The translations under genes and the position numbers were made by a program. From the NCBI RefSeq assembly GCF_002155905.1, contig NZ_MUMF01000007.1, positions 1 through 39,384 of the forward strand: DNA of 39,384 nt, in the 5' to 3' direction. The notes under the pieces are model-generated. The model was not told the origin of the DNA. It worked only from the letters and a program-made list of their open reading frames with translations, and searched no databases. Source of the DNA: Streptomyces tricolor. Its GTDB lineage: Bacteria; Actinomycetota; Actinomycetes; Streptomycetales; Streptomycetaceae. Numbering within the stretch: the first letter of the stretch is position 1; the number at the start of each line of letters is the position of its first letter. Positions 9,071 to 16,557 of the stretch are shown here, piece after piece.

Positions 9071-9115
9071 GGGCCGTGGCCCGCGGGGCAGCACACACCC
9101 CGTGGGCCGCGGCCC
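9071..9115 (+). terminator. Strong 18-bp hairpin terminator after the exporter
   Basis: Bases 9071-9088 pair with 9098-9115 in an 18-base-pair stem containing two G-T wobbles, with a nine-base loop. It lies 26 bases after the exporter stop codon. It separates the sugar/resistance operon from the RiPP-like cassette. There is no U tract, as is common in Streptomyces. Confidence 0.85.
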
Positions 9116-9231
9116 GCTCGCACATCGGCGCACGGATGCGGCAGCGGACGGCATCGTCGTCACCGCTGTCGCGCTCCCGCGCCCCTGCGCGCCAGCACCG
9201 CCGCTGCCCGCCGATCCCCTGGTGAGGCCGG

Positions 9232-9278
9232 TTGAACCCGTCATCCGGCGACCATGAATTCGTCACCCCGTCGGGTGA
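9232..9278 (+). promoter_or_regulatory. Candidate promoter and operator of the RiPP-like cassette
   Basis: The 386-base gap 9046-9431 holds no convincing gene. Within it, TTGAAC (9232-9237) lies 17 bases before TGAATT (9255-9260), a loose -35/-10 pair. Directly downstream is an inverted repeat, TCACCC (9263-9268) and GGGTGA (9273-9278), placed where a repressor would block initiation. Transcription from here would give a leader of about 160 bases. The match to consensus is weak, so the call rests mainly on position after the terminator and before the cassette. Nothing else is recognisable between 9279 and 9420. Confidence 0.3.
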
Positions 9279-9420
9279 TCGTGGCACTACCCCGGCCTTC
9301 GCCCTCTCGGCGAGACTCCTGGTCGGACGCCGACGCCACGCAACGCACCGACCAACAGGACGACGGCGCACCGCACGGTCACACCGACCGCGTCGCCCGA
9401 TGCGGTTCACGGACGATCGA

Positions 9421-9427
9421 AGGGGAG
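9421..9427 (+). promoter_or_regulatory. Ribosome binding site of the 45-residue peptide gene
   Basis: AGGGGAG lies four bases before the ATG at 9432. It is a strong Shine-Dalgarno sequence and a main reason for believing that the short reading frame is translated. Confidence 0.65.
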
Positions 9428-9431
9428 AACC

Positions 9432-9569
9432 ATGGCCGCAGAGCACGTTTGCGACGACCTGATCATCGAGGAGTACGACCCGGCCGCCTCGTGGACCGCG
9501 CCGACCGACTCCTTCATATGCTGGGCCGAGAAGGCAGCGCCCGCCACCACGGACCGCACCGGGGCCTGA
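9432..9569 (+). CDS. Candidate RiPP precursor peptide (45 aa), azole/TOMM type
   Basis: A 45-residue reading frame with a strong ribosome site, ending two bases before the cyclodehydratase start. I recognise no homologue. The N-terminal half is acidic (DDLIIEEYD, residues 8-16), like leaders bound by PqqD-type recognition domains. The C-terminal half (from about residue 20) holds one Cys (30, in SFICWAEK), two Ser and five Thr, so few azole sites exist compared with most TOMM cores. No double-glycine cleavage site is visible. Cys7 lies in the presumed leader. Ile29 uses the rare codon ATA, as does an early codon of the next gene. The role as precursor is inferred from size, position and composition. 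It could instead be a leader-like scaffold or a small regulatory peptide. Confidence 0.65.
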   Translation: MAAEHVCDDLIIEEYDPAASWTAPTDSFICWAEKAAPATTDRTGA

Positions 9570-9571
9570 CG

Positions 9572-11839
9572 GTGATCCGGTCGGCTTCGGAGCAGCCCCG
9601 CCTGGGCTTCAAGGAACATCTGACGGTCCAGATAGTTCCCGGGGAAGCCGTCTACCTGGTGTCCGGGCGACGTGTCACCACGTTGCACGGTGAGGAGATC
9701 TGCCACCTCGCGGGACTGCTGGACGGGGTCAGGTCGCGCGAGGCCATCCTCCGGGAGGCGTCCGGGCGGCTGCCGGTCGAGCGAACGCTGCGGCTGCTCG
9801 ACCGCCTCGTCGAAGCCGGCCTGCTGGCCGAACGGCCCGCACGGCAGGCCGACGACGCCGCGGAGCGCGCGTACTGGGCCGCCGTCGGTCTCGGCGGCGG
9901 TGCCGCCGTCCGCTCGGCGGCCACCGTGCACACCCTGGCGGTGGGCGGGGTCGGCCCGGAGGCGCTGCGCGCCGCCGTCGCGGCGGCCGGTCTGCGCTCC
10001 GGGCCCGCGGCCGAGGCCCAGCTGGTCCTGGTGGCCTGCGACGACTACCTCGATCCCCGGCTGGGCGAACTCGACCGGGAGTACCGGGAGGCCGGGCGCT
10101 GCTGGCTGCCGATCCAGCTCCACGGCACCGAGACCTGGATCGGCCCGTTCCTCGGCGTGCCGGACGGCCCGTGCTGGTCCTGCCTGGCCGAGCGGCTGTG
10201 GCGCAGCCGCCCGGTCGAGCACCGCCTCCAGCAGGGGCTGGGCCGCTCCGGCCCGCTGCCCCGCCGCCCCTGCGCGGTGCCGGCGAGCCTGCTCGCGGGG
10301 CTCCATCTGGCGGTGCTGGAGGCGGTCAAGTGGCTGGCCGGGCACCGGCACCCGGGCCAGCAGGCACTGTGGACCCTGAACGGCCTCGTGCTGTCGGGCA
10401 GTCACCACCCGGTACGGCGGCGTCCGCAGTGTCACGACTGCGGCGACCCCGGTCTGGTGGCCGCCCAGGTCGAGGCACCCGTGGTGCTGACGTCCCGGCC
10501 CAAGGCGGACAGCGAGGGCGGCGGGCACCGGGCGCTGCCTCCGGAGGAGATGCTCCGGCGCTACGGCCACCACGTGGACCCGCTCACCGGACTGGTCCGG
10601 GAGATCCGCCGCGACCCGCGCGGCCCGGCCTTCCTCAATGTGTTCCACGCCGGGCACAACCTGGCCCTGGCCCACCACGACCCGCGCGGCTGGCGCACCG
10701 GACTGCGCGCCACCAGCGCGGGCAAGGGCAGCACCCCGCTGCGGGCGCGGGTGAGCGCGCTCGCCGAAGCGCTGGAGCGGCACTGCGGCCATCTCCAGGG
10801 CGACGAGCCGATGGTGCGCGCGAGCTGCCGTGCGCTCGGCGCGGAGGCCGTCCACCCCGACACCGTTCAGCTCTTCGCCGCCGAGCAGTTCACCGACCGC
10901 GGGCGCTGGAACCGCGAGCACGGCCCCTTCCAGCAGATCTGCGAACCCTTCGACGAGGACCGCGAGATCGAGTGGACCCCGGTGTGGTCGCTCACCGGGC
11001 ACCGGCGCCGGCTGCTGCCCACGGCCCTGCTCTACTTCGGCGCCTCCCGCCTCGCGGGCCGTCCGTACTGCCTCGCCACCTCCAACGGCGTGGCCGCGGG
11101 CGCCAGCCTCGAGGACGCGGTGCTCCAGGGGTTCCTGGAACTGGTCGAGCGGGACGCCGTAGCCCTGTGGTGGTACAACCGGCTGCGCCGTCCCGGGGTG
11201 GACCTCGACTCCTTCGAGGATCCCTGGATCGCCGAACTGCGTACGGTGCACGCCTCCCTCCACCGTGCGGTGTGGGCTCTCGATCTCACCGCCGACCTCG
11301 GCATCCCCACGGTCGTCGCGCTCTCGCGCCGTACGGACAAGGCCGAGGAGGACATCACCCTCGGCTTCGGCGCGCACTTCGATCCCCGGATCGCGCTGCA
11401 CCGCGCCCTCACCGAGCTGAACCAGATGCTCCCGTACGTCGTGGAGGCGAGTGCCGACGGCACGGGCTACGGCACCGGTGATGCCGAGGTGCTGCGCTGG
11501 ATGCGCACCGCCCGGGCCGCCGAACTCCCGTATCTGCTGCCCGATCCGGACCGTCCCGCGACGGCCCCGGACACCCATCCGTACCAGGCGCGGGCCGATC
11601 TGCGTGAGGACGTCGCCCTGGCGGAGCGGATCGTCCACCGGGCCGGACTGGAACTGCTCGTGCTCGACCAGACCCGTCCCGACGTCGGGCTGCCGGTGGC
11701 CCGCGTCATCGTGCCCGGGCTGCGCCCCCACTGGGCCCGGTTCGCCCCCGGCCGTCTCTACGACGTTCCGGTGCGCACGGGAGACCTGACCGAACCGACC
11801 CGCTACGAGGACCTCAACCCGGTCCCGCTGTTCCTGTGA
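9572..11839 (+). CDS. Fused TOMM cyclodehydratase: RRE/ThiF-like leader-binding part plus YcaO
   Basis: A 755-residue fusion of the C and D proteins of azole RiPP pathways, which bind a precursor leader and use ATP to cyclise Cys, Ser or Thr to azolines. Residues 1-90 look like a PqqD/RRE-type winged-helix leader-recognition domain. A ThiF-like part follows, with a four-cysteine zinc site (Cys201, Cys204, Cys287, Cys290). From about residue 340 is the YcaO domain, with the ATP/Mg motifs ALAEALERH (near 400) and SNGVAAGAS (504-512) then LELVERDA. The C-terminus, NPVPLFL, only partly matches the proline-rich end of azoline-forming YcaO proteins. GTG 9572 is chosen because it follows the peptide gene by two bases. 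Its stop overlaps the dehydrogenase start. Confidence 0.88.
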   Translation: MIRSASEQPRLGFKEHLTVQIVPGEAVYLVSGRRVTTLHGEEICHLAGLLDGVRSREAILREASGRLPVERTLRLLDRLVEAGLLAERPARQADDAAERAYWAAVGLGGGAAVRSAATVHTLAVGGVGPEALRAAVAAAGLRSGPAAEAQLVLVACDDYLDPRLGELDREYREAGRCWLPIQLHGTETWIGPFLGVPDGPCWSCLAERLWRSRPVEHRLQQGLGRSGPLPRRPCAVPASLLAGLHLAVLEAVKWLAGHRHPGQQALWTLNGLVLSGSHHPVRRRPQCHDCGDPGLVAAQVEAPVVLTSRPKADSEGGGHRALPPEEMLRRYGHHVDPLTGLVREIRRDPRGPAFLNVFHAGHNLALAHHDPRGWRTGLRATSAGKGSTPLRARVSALAEALERHCGHLQGDEPMVRASCRALGAEAVHPDTVQLFAAEQFTDRGRWNREHGPFQQICEPFDEDREIEWTPVWSLTGHRRRLLPTALLYFGASRLAGRPYCLATSNGVAAGASLEDAVLQGFLELVERDAVALWWYNRLRRPGVDLDSFEDPWIAELRTVHASLHRAVWALDLTADLGIPTVVALSRRTDKAEEDITLGFGAHFDPRIALHRALTELNQMLPYVVEASADGTGYGTGDAEVLRWMRTARAAELPYLLPDPDRPATAPDTHPYQARADLREDVALAERIVHRAGLELLVLDQTRPDVGLPVARVIVPGLRPHWARFAPGRLYDVPVRTGDLTEPTRYEDLNPVPLFL

Positions 11840-13356
11840 CCCGTTCCCCGACCGTTGCTGTGATCATCCCCCCACTCCTTGGATCAACCGTGCACCTTGA
11901 CAGTCTCTCCCCCCAATTGGTCAACCTCTGGTCCCTTCGGCAGGACATCGTTGTCGATCTGGGCACCGGTCCCGAGGACCCCATCCTGCTGGAGACGCCC
12001 TGGGCGGACCTCCGGATCAAGGAGCCGAGCGCCGGCCTGCGCGAGGCCCTGCGCCGGATGCTGCTCGGGCCGGTGGCCATCCGCAACATCCTGGCCTCGC
12101 CGTCCGTCGCGCCCGGCGGCGCCGAGGGGCTGCTGGAGGAACTCCGGCCGCTCCAGCACCTGATCGTGCGCACCCTGGCCATCGGCGCGGTGCCGCTGCT
12201 CTCGGTGGTCCCGGTCTCGGGACGGGCCCGGTTCACCGGGCTGAAGCCGCTGCTGGGCCGGATCTGCAGGCTCTCGCGTTTCGCCGTGATCCGGTACGCC
12301 CAGGGCGGCCTGTGCATCGAGTCCTCGATCGTCGACCACAAGGTCGACCTGCACCACCCCGGCGTCATGGGGATGCTGGGCCGTATCGACGGCACGGCGG
12401 ACGACGTCGACGCCCCCCACCCGCCCGTGGTGGAGGCGGTCCGGGCGTATCTGGTCGCCGCCGGGGTCCTGGTGGTCGCGGACCGGCTCGCCGAGCCCTC
12501 CTTCGCGGAGGACCGCGATCCGGCGCTGACGGGCTGGTCCCCGGACGAGTTGCTGGTGCACTCCGGCAGCCGGCGGGAGCGCTTCGGCCGGCCGCGCGGA
12601 GCCGCCTTCGCCCAGGCCGGCCGGATGCCCCCGCCGCCGGTGGTCAAGCCGCCGGCCCCGGCGGGCCCGGACCGCCCCGCTCCGCGGATCGCGCTCGCCC
12701 GGCCCGACCTCGACCGGCTGGCGGACACCGACCCGCCCCTCACCGCGGTGCTGGAGCCCGGCACCCGGCCGGTCACCGAGGACGGCGAGCTGACGCTCGA
12801 CCGGCTCGGCGCGCTGCTGTTCCGGGCGGCCCGGATCCGCGCCCTGCTGCCGCCGGCCGGCTTCGATCCGGCCGACTACCCGACGAGCGAGCGCCCGTAC
12901 CCCAGTGTCGACGACAGTTACGCGCTGGAGGTGTACGTCCTGGCCGGCGAGGAGGCGTCCTGTCTGCCGGCGGGCGCGTACCACTACGACCCGCTCGGCC
13001 ACTGTCTGGACCGGATGCCCGGCGAGCCCGGTGCCGCGGCCGACCTGGTGGACGCGGCGCGGGGCGAGGACACGGAGCCGGCCGGGACGGAGTCCGTGCG
13101 GGTCGCCGTCTCCGCCCGTTTTCCGCGCGCCGCGTACAAGTTCAGCGGTACGGCCTACAGCAACATCCTGAAGGACGTGGGCGCGCTCCAGCAGACGGTG
13201 GCGCTGGTGGCGCGGGCCATGGGGCTGCGGAGCCGCATCCTGTCCGTCGGTGACGCGGACGCCTTCCAGCGGGCCGTCGGCCTGGACTGGAGGGTGGAGG
13301 CGAGTGTCGGAGACATGGTGATCACGTCTCGCGAACGGGTGAGCCGAGACGATTGA
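11836..13356 (+). CDS. SagB-type FMN azoline dehydrogenase
   Basis: A 506-residue protein whose C-terminal 220 or so residues form a nitroreductase-fold SagB/ThcOx-type dehydrogenase, the enzyme that oxidises azolines to azoles. Recognisable segments are RPYPSVDDSYALEVYV (about residue 353) and the FMN/dimer region NILKDVGALQQTVALVARAMG near the end. The N-terminal 280 residues are a more divergent extension, as in many SagB-like proteins. GTG 11836 overlaps the cyclodehydratase stop (GTGA), so the two are coupled. With the peptide and YcaO genes it completes the three functions of a minimal azole RiPP pathway. No dedicated protease, second precursor or exporter is seen in the cassette. Confidence 0.85.
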   Translation: MTRSPTVAVIIPPLLGSTVHLDSLSPQLVNLWSLRQDIVVDLGTGPEDPILLETPWADLRIKEPSAGLREALRRMLLGPVAIRNILASPSVAPGGAEGLLEELRPLQHLIVRTLAIGAVPLLSVVPVSGRARFTGLKPLLGRICRLSRFAVIRYAQGGLCIESSIVDHKVDLHHPGVMGMLGRIDGTADDVDAPHPPVVEAVRAYLVAAGVLVVADRLAEPSFAEDRDPALTGWSPDELLVHSGSRRERFGRPRGAAFAQAGRMPPPPVVKPPAPAGPDRPAPRIALARPDLDRLADTDPPLTAVLEPGTRPVTEDGELTLDRLGALLFRAARIRALLPPAGFDPADYPTSERPYPSVDDSYALEVYVLAGEEASCLPAGAYHYDPLGHCLDRMPGEPGAAADLVDAARGEDTEPAGTESVRVAVSARFPRAAYKFSGTAYSNILKDVGALQQTVALVARAMGLRSRILSVGDADAFQRAVGLDWRVEASVGDMVITSRERVSRDD

Positions 13357-13428
13357 GGGGCTGTCAGAACACTGGTATCGTGCGCCTCCACCAGCTGGGA
13401 CTCGGTGCGGGGGAGCGGTCGAGACGGC

Positions 13429-14646
13429 ATGGAACCTATGGAATCCGACGTCCTGCCGCTCGGCGGGACGGACCAGACAGCCGCGCAGCTCGCACCGAGG
13501 ATCGCCGCGGGCATCACCACGGTCATCCTCCTGGCCTTCGGCTTCGTGGCGGTCACCTACCTGATGGCCGCCGACCACTCACCGGTCCTGCTGGCCGAGG
13601 CGCTGGGGCTGCTCGCGGTGGTGCTGGCGCTCCAGTTCTGCATCTCCTTCCCCGGGCTGCTGCCCAGGCTGGCCCCCCGTCTGGGGGCGCGACTGGGCCG
13701 CCGTGCCTGGCGCTTGCTGCTCCTGCAGGCGCTGCTGACCTTCGTGCCTCTGCTGCAGTTCGGGCAGGCCTGGCTGCCGTTGCCCGGGCTGCTGGCGGGA
13801 TCGGCGCTGCTGGTGCTGCGCGACGCGCGACAGGGCTGGGGGGCCTTCGCTGCCATCGTCCTGAGCACGGACGTGCTGCAGTTCGGCATCGGGCTCGGCT
13901 GGCGGGACATCTCCTACACCACCGTGTCCACCATCCTGACCGGGCTCGTCGTCTTCGCGCTGTCCCGGCTCACCGGCATGGTCGGCGAGGTGCACCGGTC
14001 CCGTGCCGAGCTGGCCCAGTTCGCGGTCACCCAGGAGCGGTTGCGGTTCGCGCGGGATCTGCACGACCTGCTCGGCTACAGCCTGTCGACGATCACGCTC
14101 AAGTGCGAACTCGCCTACCGGCTGACGCCGGTGGCCGCCGACCAGGCCCGGCAGGAGATCTCCGAGGTCCTCGACATCTCCCGGCAGGCGCTCGCCGACG
14201 TCCGTGCCGTCGCCCACGGCTACCGGAAGATGTCCCTGCGCACGGAGGTGTGCGATGCCCAGGCCATGCTCGCGGTGCTCGGTGTGCAGGCGAAGGTGAA
14301 CGTGGCGTACGAGACGCTGCCGGCCGAGGTGGACACCGTACTGGCCACCGTGTTCCGCGAGGGGCTGACCAACATCCTGCGCCACAGCGCGGTCAAGCGG
14401 TGCGAGATCGAGACCGGGCGCCGGGGCGACGCGGTCTGGTTCCGGCTGGCCAACGACGGCGTGGTCCGCGCCGCGTCGGCTCGGGGCTCGCACGAGGGCG
14501 GCAGCGGCATCGAGAACCTGACCTTCCGCGTCAAACGCCTCGGCGGTCACCTCACCGTCGGCGTCGCCGACAACGGCTGGTTCGAACTGCGCCTGGAAGT
14601 GCCCCTGAACGGCGTCGGGGCGACACCGACGACCGTACGCCCCTGA
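13429..14646 (+). CDS. Membrane sensor histidine kinase, NarL/DesK-type (HisKA_3)
   Basis: A 405-residue sensor kinase. The first 180 or so residues contain about five hydrophobic segments with short loops, so it senses a membrane-linked signal. The phosphoacceptor His212 lies in RFARDLHDLLGYSLS, the HisKA_3 motif. An ATPase domain follows with N box (EGLTNILRHS) and a GSGIENL segment. ATG 13429 is preferred over GTG 13405 because GGGGGAG (13408-13414) stands in front of it. It converges on the response regulator gene, its obvious partner. The pair sits directly after the RiPP-like cassette and may control it or the whole cluster. Confidence 0.9.
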   Translation: MEPMESDVLPLGGTDQTAAQLAPRIAAGITTVILLAFGFVAVTYLMAADHSPVLLAEALGLLAVVLALQFCISFPGLLPRLAPRLGARLGRRAWRLLLLQALLTFVPLLQFGQAWLPLPGLLAGSALLVLRDARQGWGAFAAIVLSTDVLQFGIGLGWRDISYTTVSTILTGLVVFALSRLTGMVGEVHRSRAELAQFAVTQERLRFARDLHDLLGYSLSTITLKCELAYRLTPVAADQARQEISEVLDISRQALADVRAVAHGYRKMSLRTEVCDAQAMLAVLGVQAKVNVAYETLPAEVDTVLATVFREGLTNILRHSAVKRCEIETGRRGDAVWFRLANDGVVRAASARGSHEGGSGIENLTFRVKRLGGHLTVGVADNGWFELRLEVPLNGVGATPTTVRP

Positions 14647-14676
14647 GCGCGCGGGAAGCCCGGCCGGCGCGGTGTC

Positions 14677-14753
14677 CTCGGGCGGGAGCGTCCCCCGAGC
14701 AGGATCACCGGTCCCTGGACGGACGATCCCCGGGAGGGGGCACCTCCCCGGGG
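14677..14753. terminator. Two hairpins between convergent kinase and regulator genes
   Basis: One imperfect hairpin spans 14677-14699 (CTCGGG with CCCGAG at the base). A stronger one pairs 14728-14737 with 14743-14753, ten base pairs with one bulged C. They lie in the 111-base gap between the ends of the kinase and response regulator genes and can stop transcription from both sides. Confidence 0.6.
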
Positions 14754-14757
14754 CCTG

Positions 14758-15375
14758 TCACAGCCACCCTGATTCGCGGGCGATCCTGATGGCGTCCACG
14801 CGGTTGCGGGCGCCCAGCTTGGTGACCGCGGTGGTCAGGTAGTTGCGGACCGTGCCGGTGGCGAGGTGGAGTTTCCTGGCTATCTGGGCCGCCTCCTCGC
14901 CCTGGGCCGCGAGCCGCAGGACCTCGATCTCGCGGGAGGTGAGCGTGCCGGGCTCGGTGTCCAGCGCGGCGAGGGCGAGCGCCGCGTCGAACGCGCGCTC
15001 GCCCCTGGCGACGGCCCGGATCGCGGCGGTGAGGCGCTCCAGCTCGGCGTCCTTGGGCAGGAAGCCGTAGGCGTGGGCCGCCACCGCCCGGCGCAGATGT
15101 CCGGGCTGCCCCAGACCGGTGAGGATCAGCGTCCGGCACTCGGGGAGGGCGGTGTACAGCGTGGACGCCACGCTGATCCCGTCCATGCCCGGCAGGTCGA
15201 TGTCCAGCACCGCGACATCCGGACGGCACTCCCGCGCGCGTGCCACGACGTCCGAGCCGTTCGACAGCTCCGCGACGACCTCTATGTCGTCTTCGAGGCT
15301 CAGCAGGGAGACGAGCGCCCTGCGCAGCATATGGAGATCCTCAGCCAGCAAGACTCTGATCACGCGGTCATTCAA
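14758..15375 (-). CDS. NarL/LuxR-family response regulator
   Basis: A 205-residue two-domain regulator. The receiver domain has its phosphoacceptor Asp58 in VAVLDIDLPG, the acidic pair ED near the N-terminus and a conserved LPKD lysine segment. The C-terminal LuxR-type helix-turn-helix begins at LTSREIEVLRL. It is the cognate partner of the convergent kinase. The start is taken as TTG 15375, giving MNDRVIRVLLAED. GTG 15363 (VIRVLLAED) is an alternative, and neither has a good ribosome site. It is last in a minus-strand run behind the flavin monooxygenase, 32 bases away, so it may be co-transcribed with tailoring and resistance genes. Confidence 0.9.
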   Translation of the reverse strand: MNDRVIRVLLAEDLHMLRRALVSLLSLEDDIEVVAELSNGSDVVARARECRPDVAVLDIDLPGMDGISVASTLYTALPECRTLILTGLGQPGHLRRAVAAHAYGFLPKDAELERLTAAIRAVARGERAFDAALALAALDTEPGTLTSREIEVLRLAAQGEEAAQIARKLHLATGTVRNYLTTAVTKLGARNRVDAIRIARESGWL

Positions 15376-15407
15376 GCATCGGATTCCGGCCGTGTACGCG
15401 CCTTTCG

Positions 15408-16520
15408 TCAGATGGCTTGTTCGATAAGTGCCGTGCTGTAGTTCGCCGCGGCCCGGGTGATGTCGTAGCGCAGTGCCACATGGCTGGTGGCCGTGGTGAC
15501 GTCACGCCAGAAGCGTTGCAGGTCACCCGAGTCGCTCAGCCCGGCGGTGCCGGCCACGCGCACCAGCGCCGCCACGGCCTCGGCCGCCTGTTCGCCGGCG
15601 AATGAGGCATTCCGCTGATTGCGTGCCAAAAGGTTTGGCTGGAAAGCGCGGTCGTCGATGACGGAAGCGTTCTGCTCCACCAGATGGCGCGCCGAGTCGA
15701 TCCGCGCCGTGGCCCGGACCAGGTCGATCTGGACGGCTTCGGTGATCCGCTTGCCCTTCAGCACCCGGACGGCAGCCGCCAGCGCGCCCTCCGCGGCCCC
15801 CACGGCGGGGACGGCGAAGGTCGTGGCCCCGATCGCCTGGAAGGGGATGTTGTGCACGGGCAGCCGGGACCAGCTGTTGGTGCCGCTCTCCATCTCGCTC
15901 CGGGCGAAGGACAGATGGGCCGGTACGAACACGTCGTCGACCACCACGGTGTGGCTGCCGGTGGCCCGCATGCCGACGCAGTCCCAGGACTGCACCACGC
16001 CGAACGTCCCCCGGGGCAGCGCGAAGAAGCGCGGCCTGGCGTCCTCCTCGGGCACGTTCGCGCACAGCAGCACCCAGTCCGCGAAGTCGATACCGCTGAC
16101 GTAGTGCCAGCGGCCGGAGAGCCGGTAGCCGTTCTCGGTGCGCCCGGCCGTGCCCGTCGGCACCAGGCCGGTGGCGATGAGGGCGTCGGCACCGGAGCCC
16201 CACAGCTTCTCGTGCCCCTGCTCGGGCAGATGCGCGGCGTAGCGGGAGGACGCGGCCAGCAGCGCGACGCACCAGCCGGTGGCGGCACAGGACGCCGACA
16301 CCCGCAGGACGCCCTGCACGAGGTCGGCGACCGTCCCCTCGGTGCCGCCCCAGCGCGCGGCGACGAAGTGCCGGGCGAACCCGCTCGCGCGCAGGGCGGT
16401 GACGACCTCGGGGGACAGCCGCCCGGCGGTGTCGGCGGCTGCGGCGTGCTCGGCCGCGAGGCCGGCGAGCCGGTCGGCCGCCGCCGGCAGTTCGCGGGCG
16501 GAGAGGGTGGCGACAGTCAT
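15408..16520 (-). CDS. Flavin-dependent monooxygenase, acyl-CoA dehydrogenase fold (ActVA-5/HsaA-like)
   Basis: A 370-residue group D flavoprotein of the acyl-CoA dehydrogenase superfamily. Its sequence resembles two-component aromatic hydroxylases (ActVA-ORF5, HsaA, DszC group) more than fatty acyl-CoA dehydrogenases. The flavin/substrate region ASCAATGWCVALL, the beta-domain segment SGRWHYVSGIDFADWVLL and the C-terminal helical domain are recognisable. Such enzymes use reduced flavin from a separate reductase to hydroxylate phenolic polyketides. The FMN reductase-like gene at 20627-21283 could supply it. GAGGAGG precedes the ATG. It lies 37 bases downstream of the DNA glycosylase gene in the same operon. 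Confidence 0.85.
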   Translation of the reverse strand: MTVATLSARELPAAADRLAGLAAEHAAAADTAGRLSPEVVTALRASGFARHFVAARWGGTEGTVADLVQGVLRVSASCAATGWCVALLAASSRYAAHLPEQGHEKLWGSGADALIATGLVPTGTAGRTENGYRLSGRWHYVSGIDFADWVLLCANVPEEDARPRFFALPRGTFGVVQSWDCVGMRATGSHTVVVDDVFVPAHLSFARSEMESGTNSWSRLPVHNIPFQAIGATTFAVPAVGAAEGALAAAVRVLKGKRITEAVQIDLVRATARIDSARHLVEQNASVIDDRAFQPNLLARNQRNASFAGEQAAEAVAALVRVAGTAGLSDSGDLQRFWRDVTTATSHVALRYDITRAAANYSTALIEQAI

Positions 16521-16557
16521 GCGGAGTGACCTCCTCAGGTGGTGGGCGCGCGGGGAG

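Noticed and set aside
6340..9123. Very long open frames antisense to the sugar, exporter, YcaO and PKS genes (up to more than 1200 codons)
   Set aside because: They have biased Arg/Gly/Pro/Ala composition, match no family and mirror high-GC third-position codon bias of real genes on the opposite strand.
9018..9257. Short reading frame in the gap after the exporter
   Set aside because: It covers the terminator hairpin, lacks a ribosome site and has composition of non-coding high-GC DNA.
9432..9569. Peptide scaffold of a PEARL (peptide-aminoacyl-tRNA ligase) pathway
   Set aside because: No small LanB-like ligase is in the window. The idea stays open only if one lies outside it.
9254..9571. 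Upstream extension of the YcaO fusion reading frame to 9254
   Set aside because: The added residues have no family character and overlap the peptide gene. GTG 9572 directly after the peptide stop gives the expected RRE-like N-terminus.
9432..13356. Thiopeptide or lanthipeptide pathway
   Set aside because: No LanB-like dehydratase, pyridine synthase or LanC/LanM gene is present, and the peptide lacks a Ser/Cys/Thr-rich core.
15408..16520. Fatty acyl-CoA dehydrogenase for starter supply
   Set aside because: Segments match two-component flavin monooxygenases, and I see no convincing catalytic Glu context of acyl-CoA dehydrogenases.
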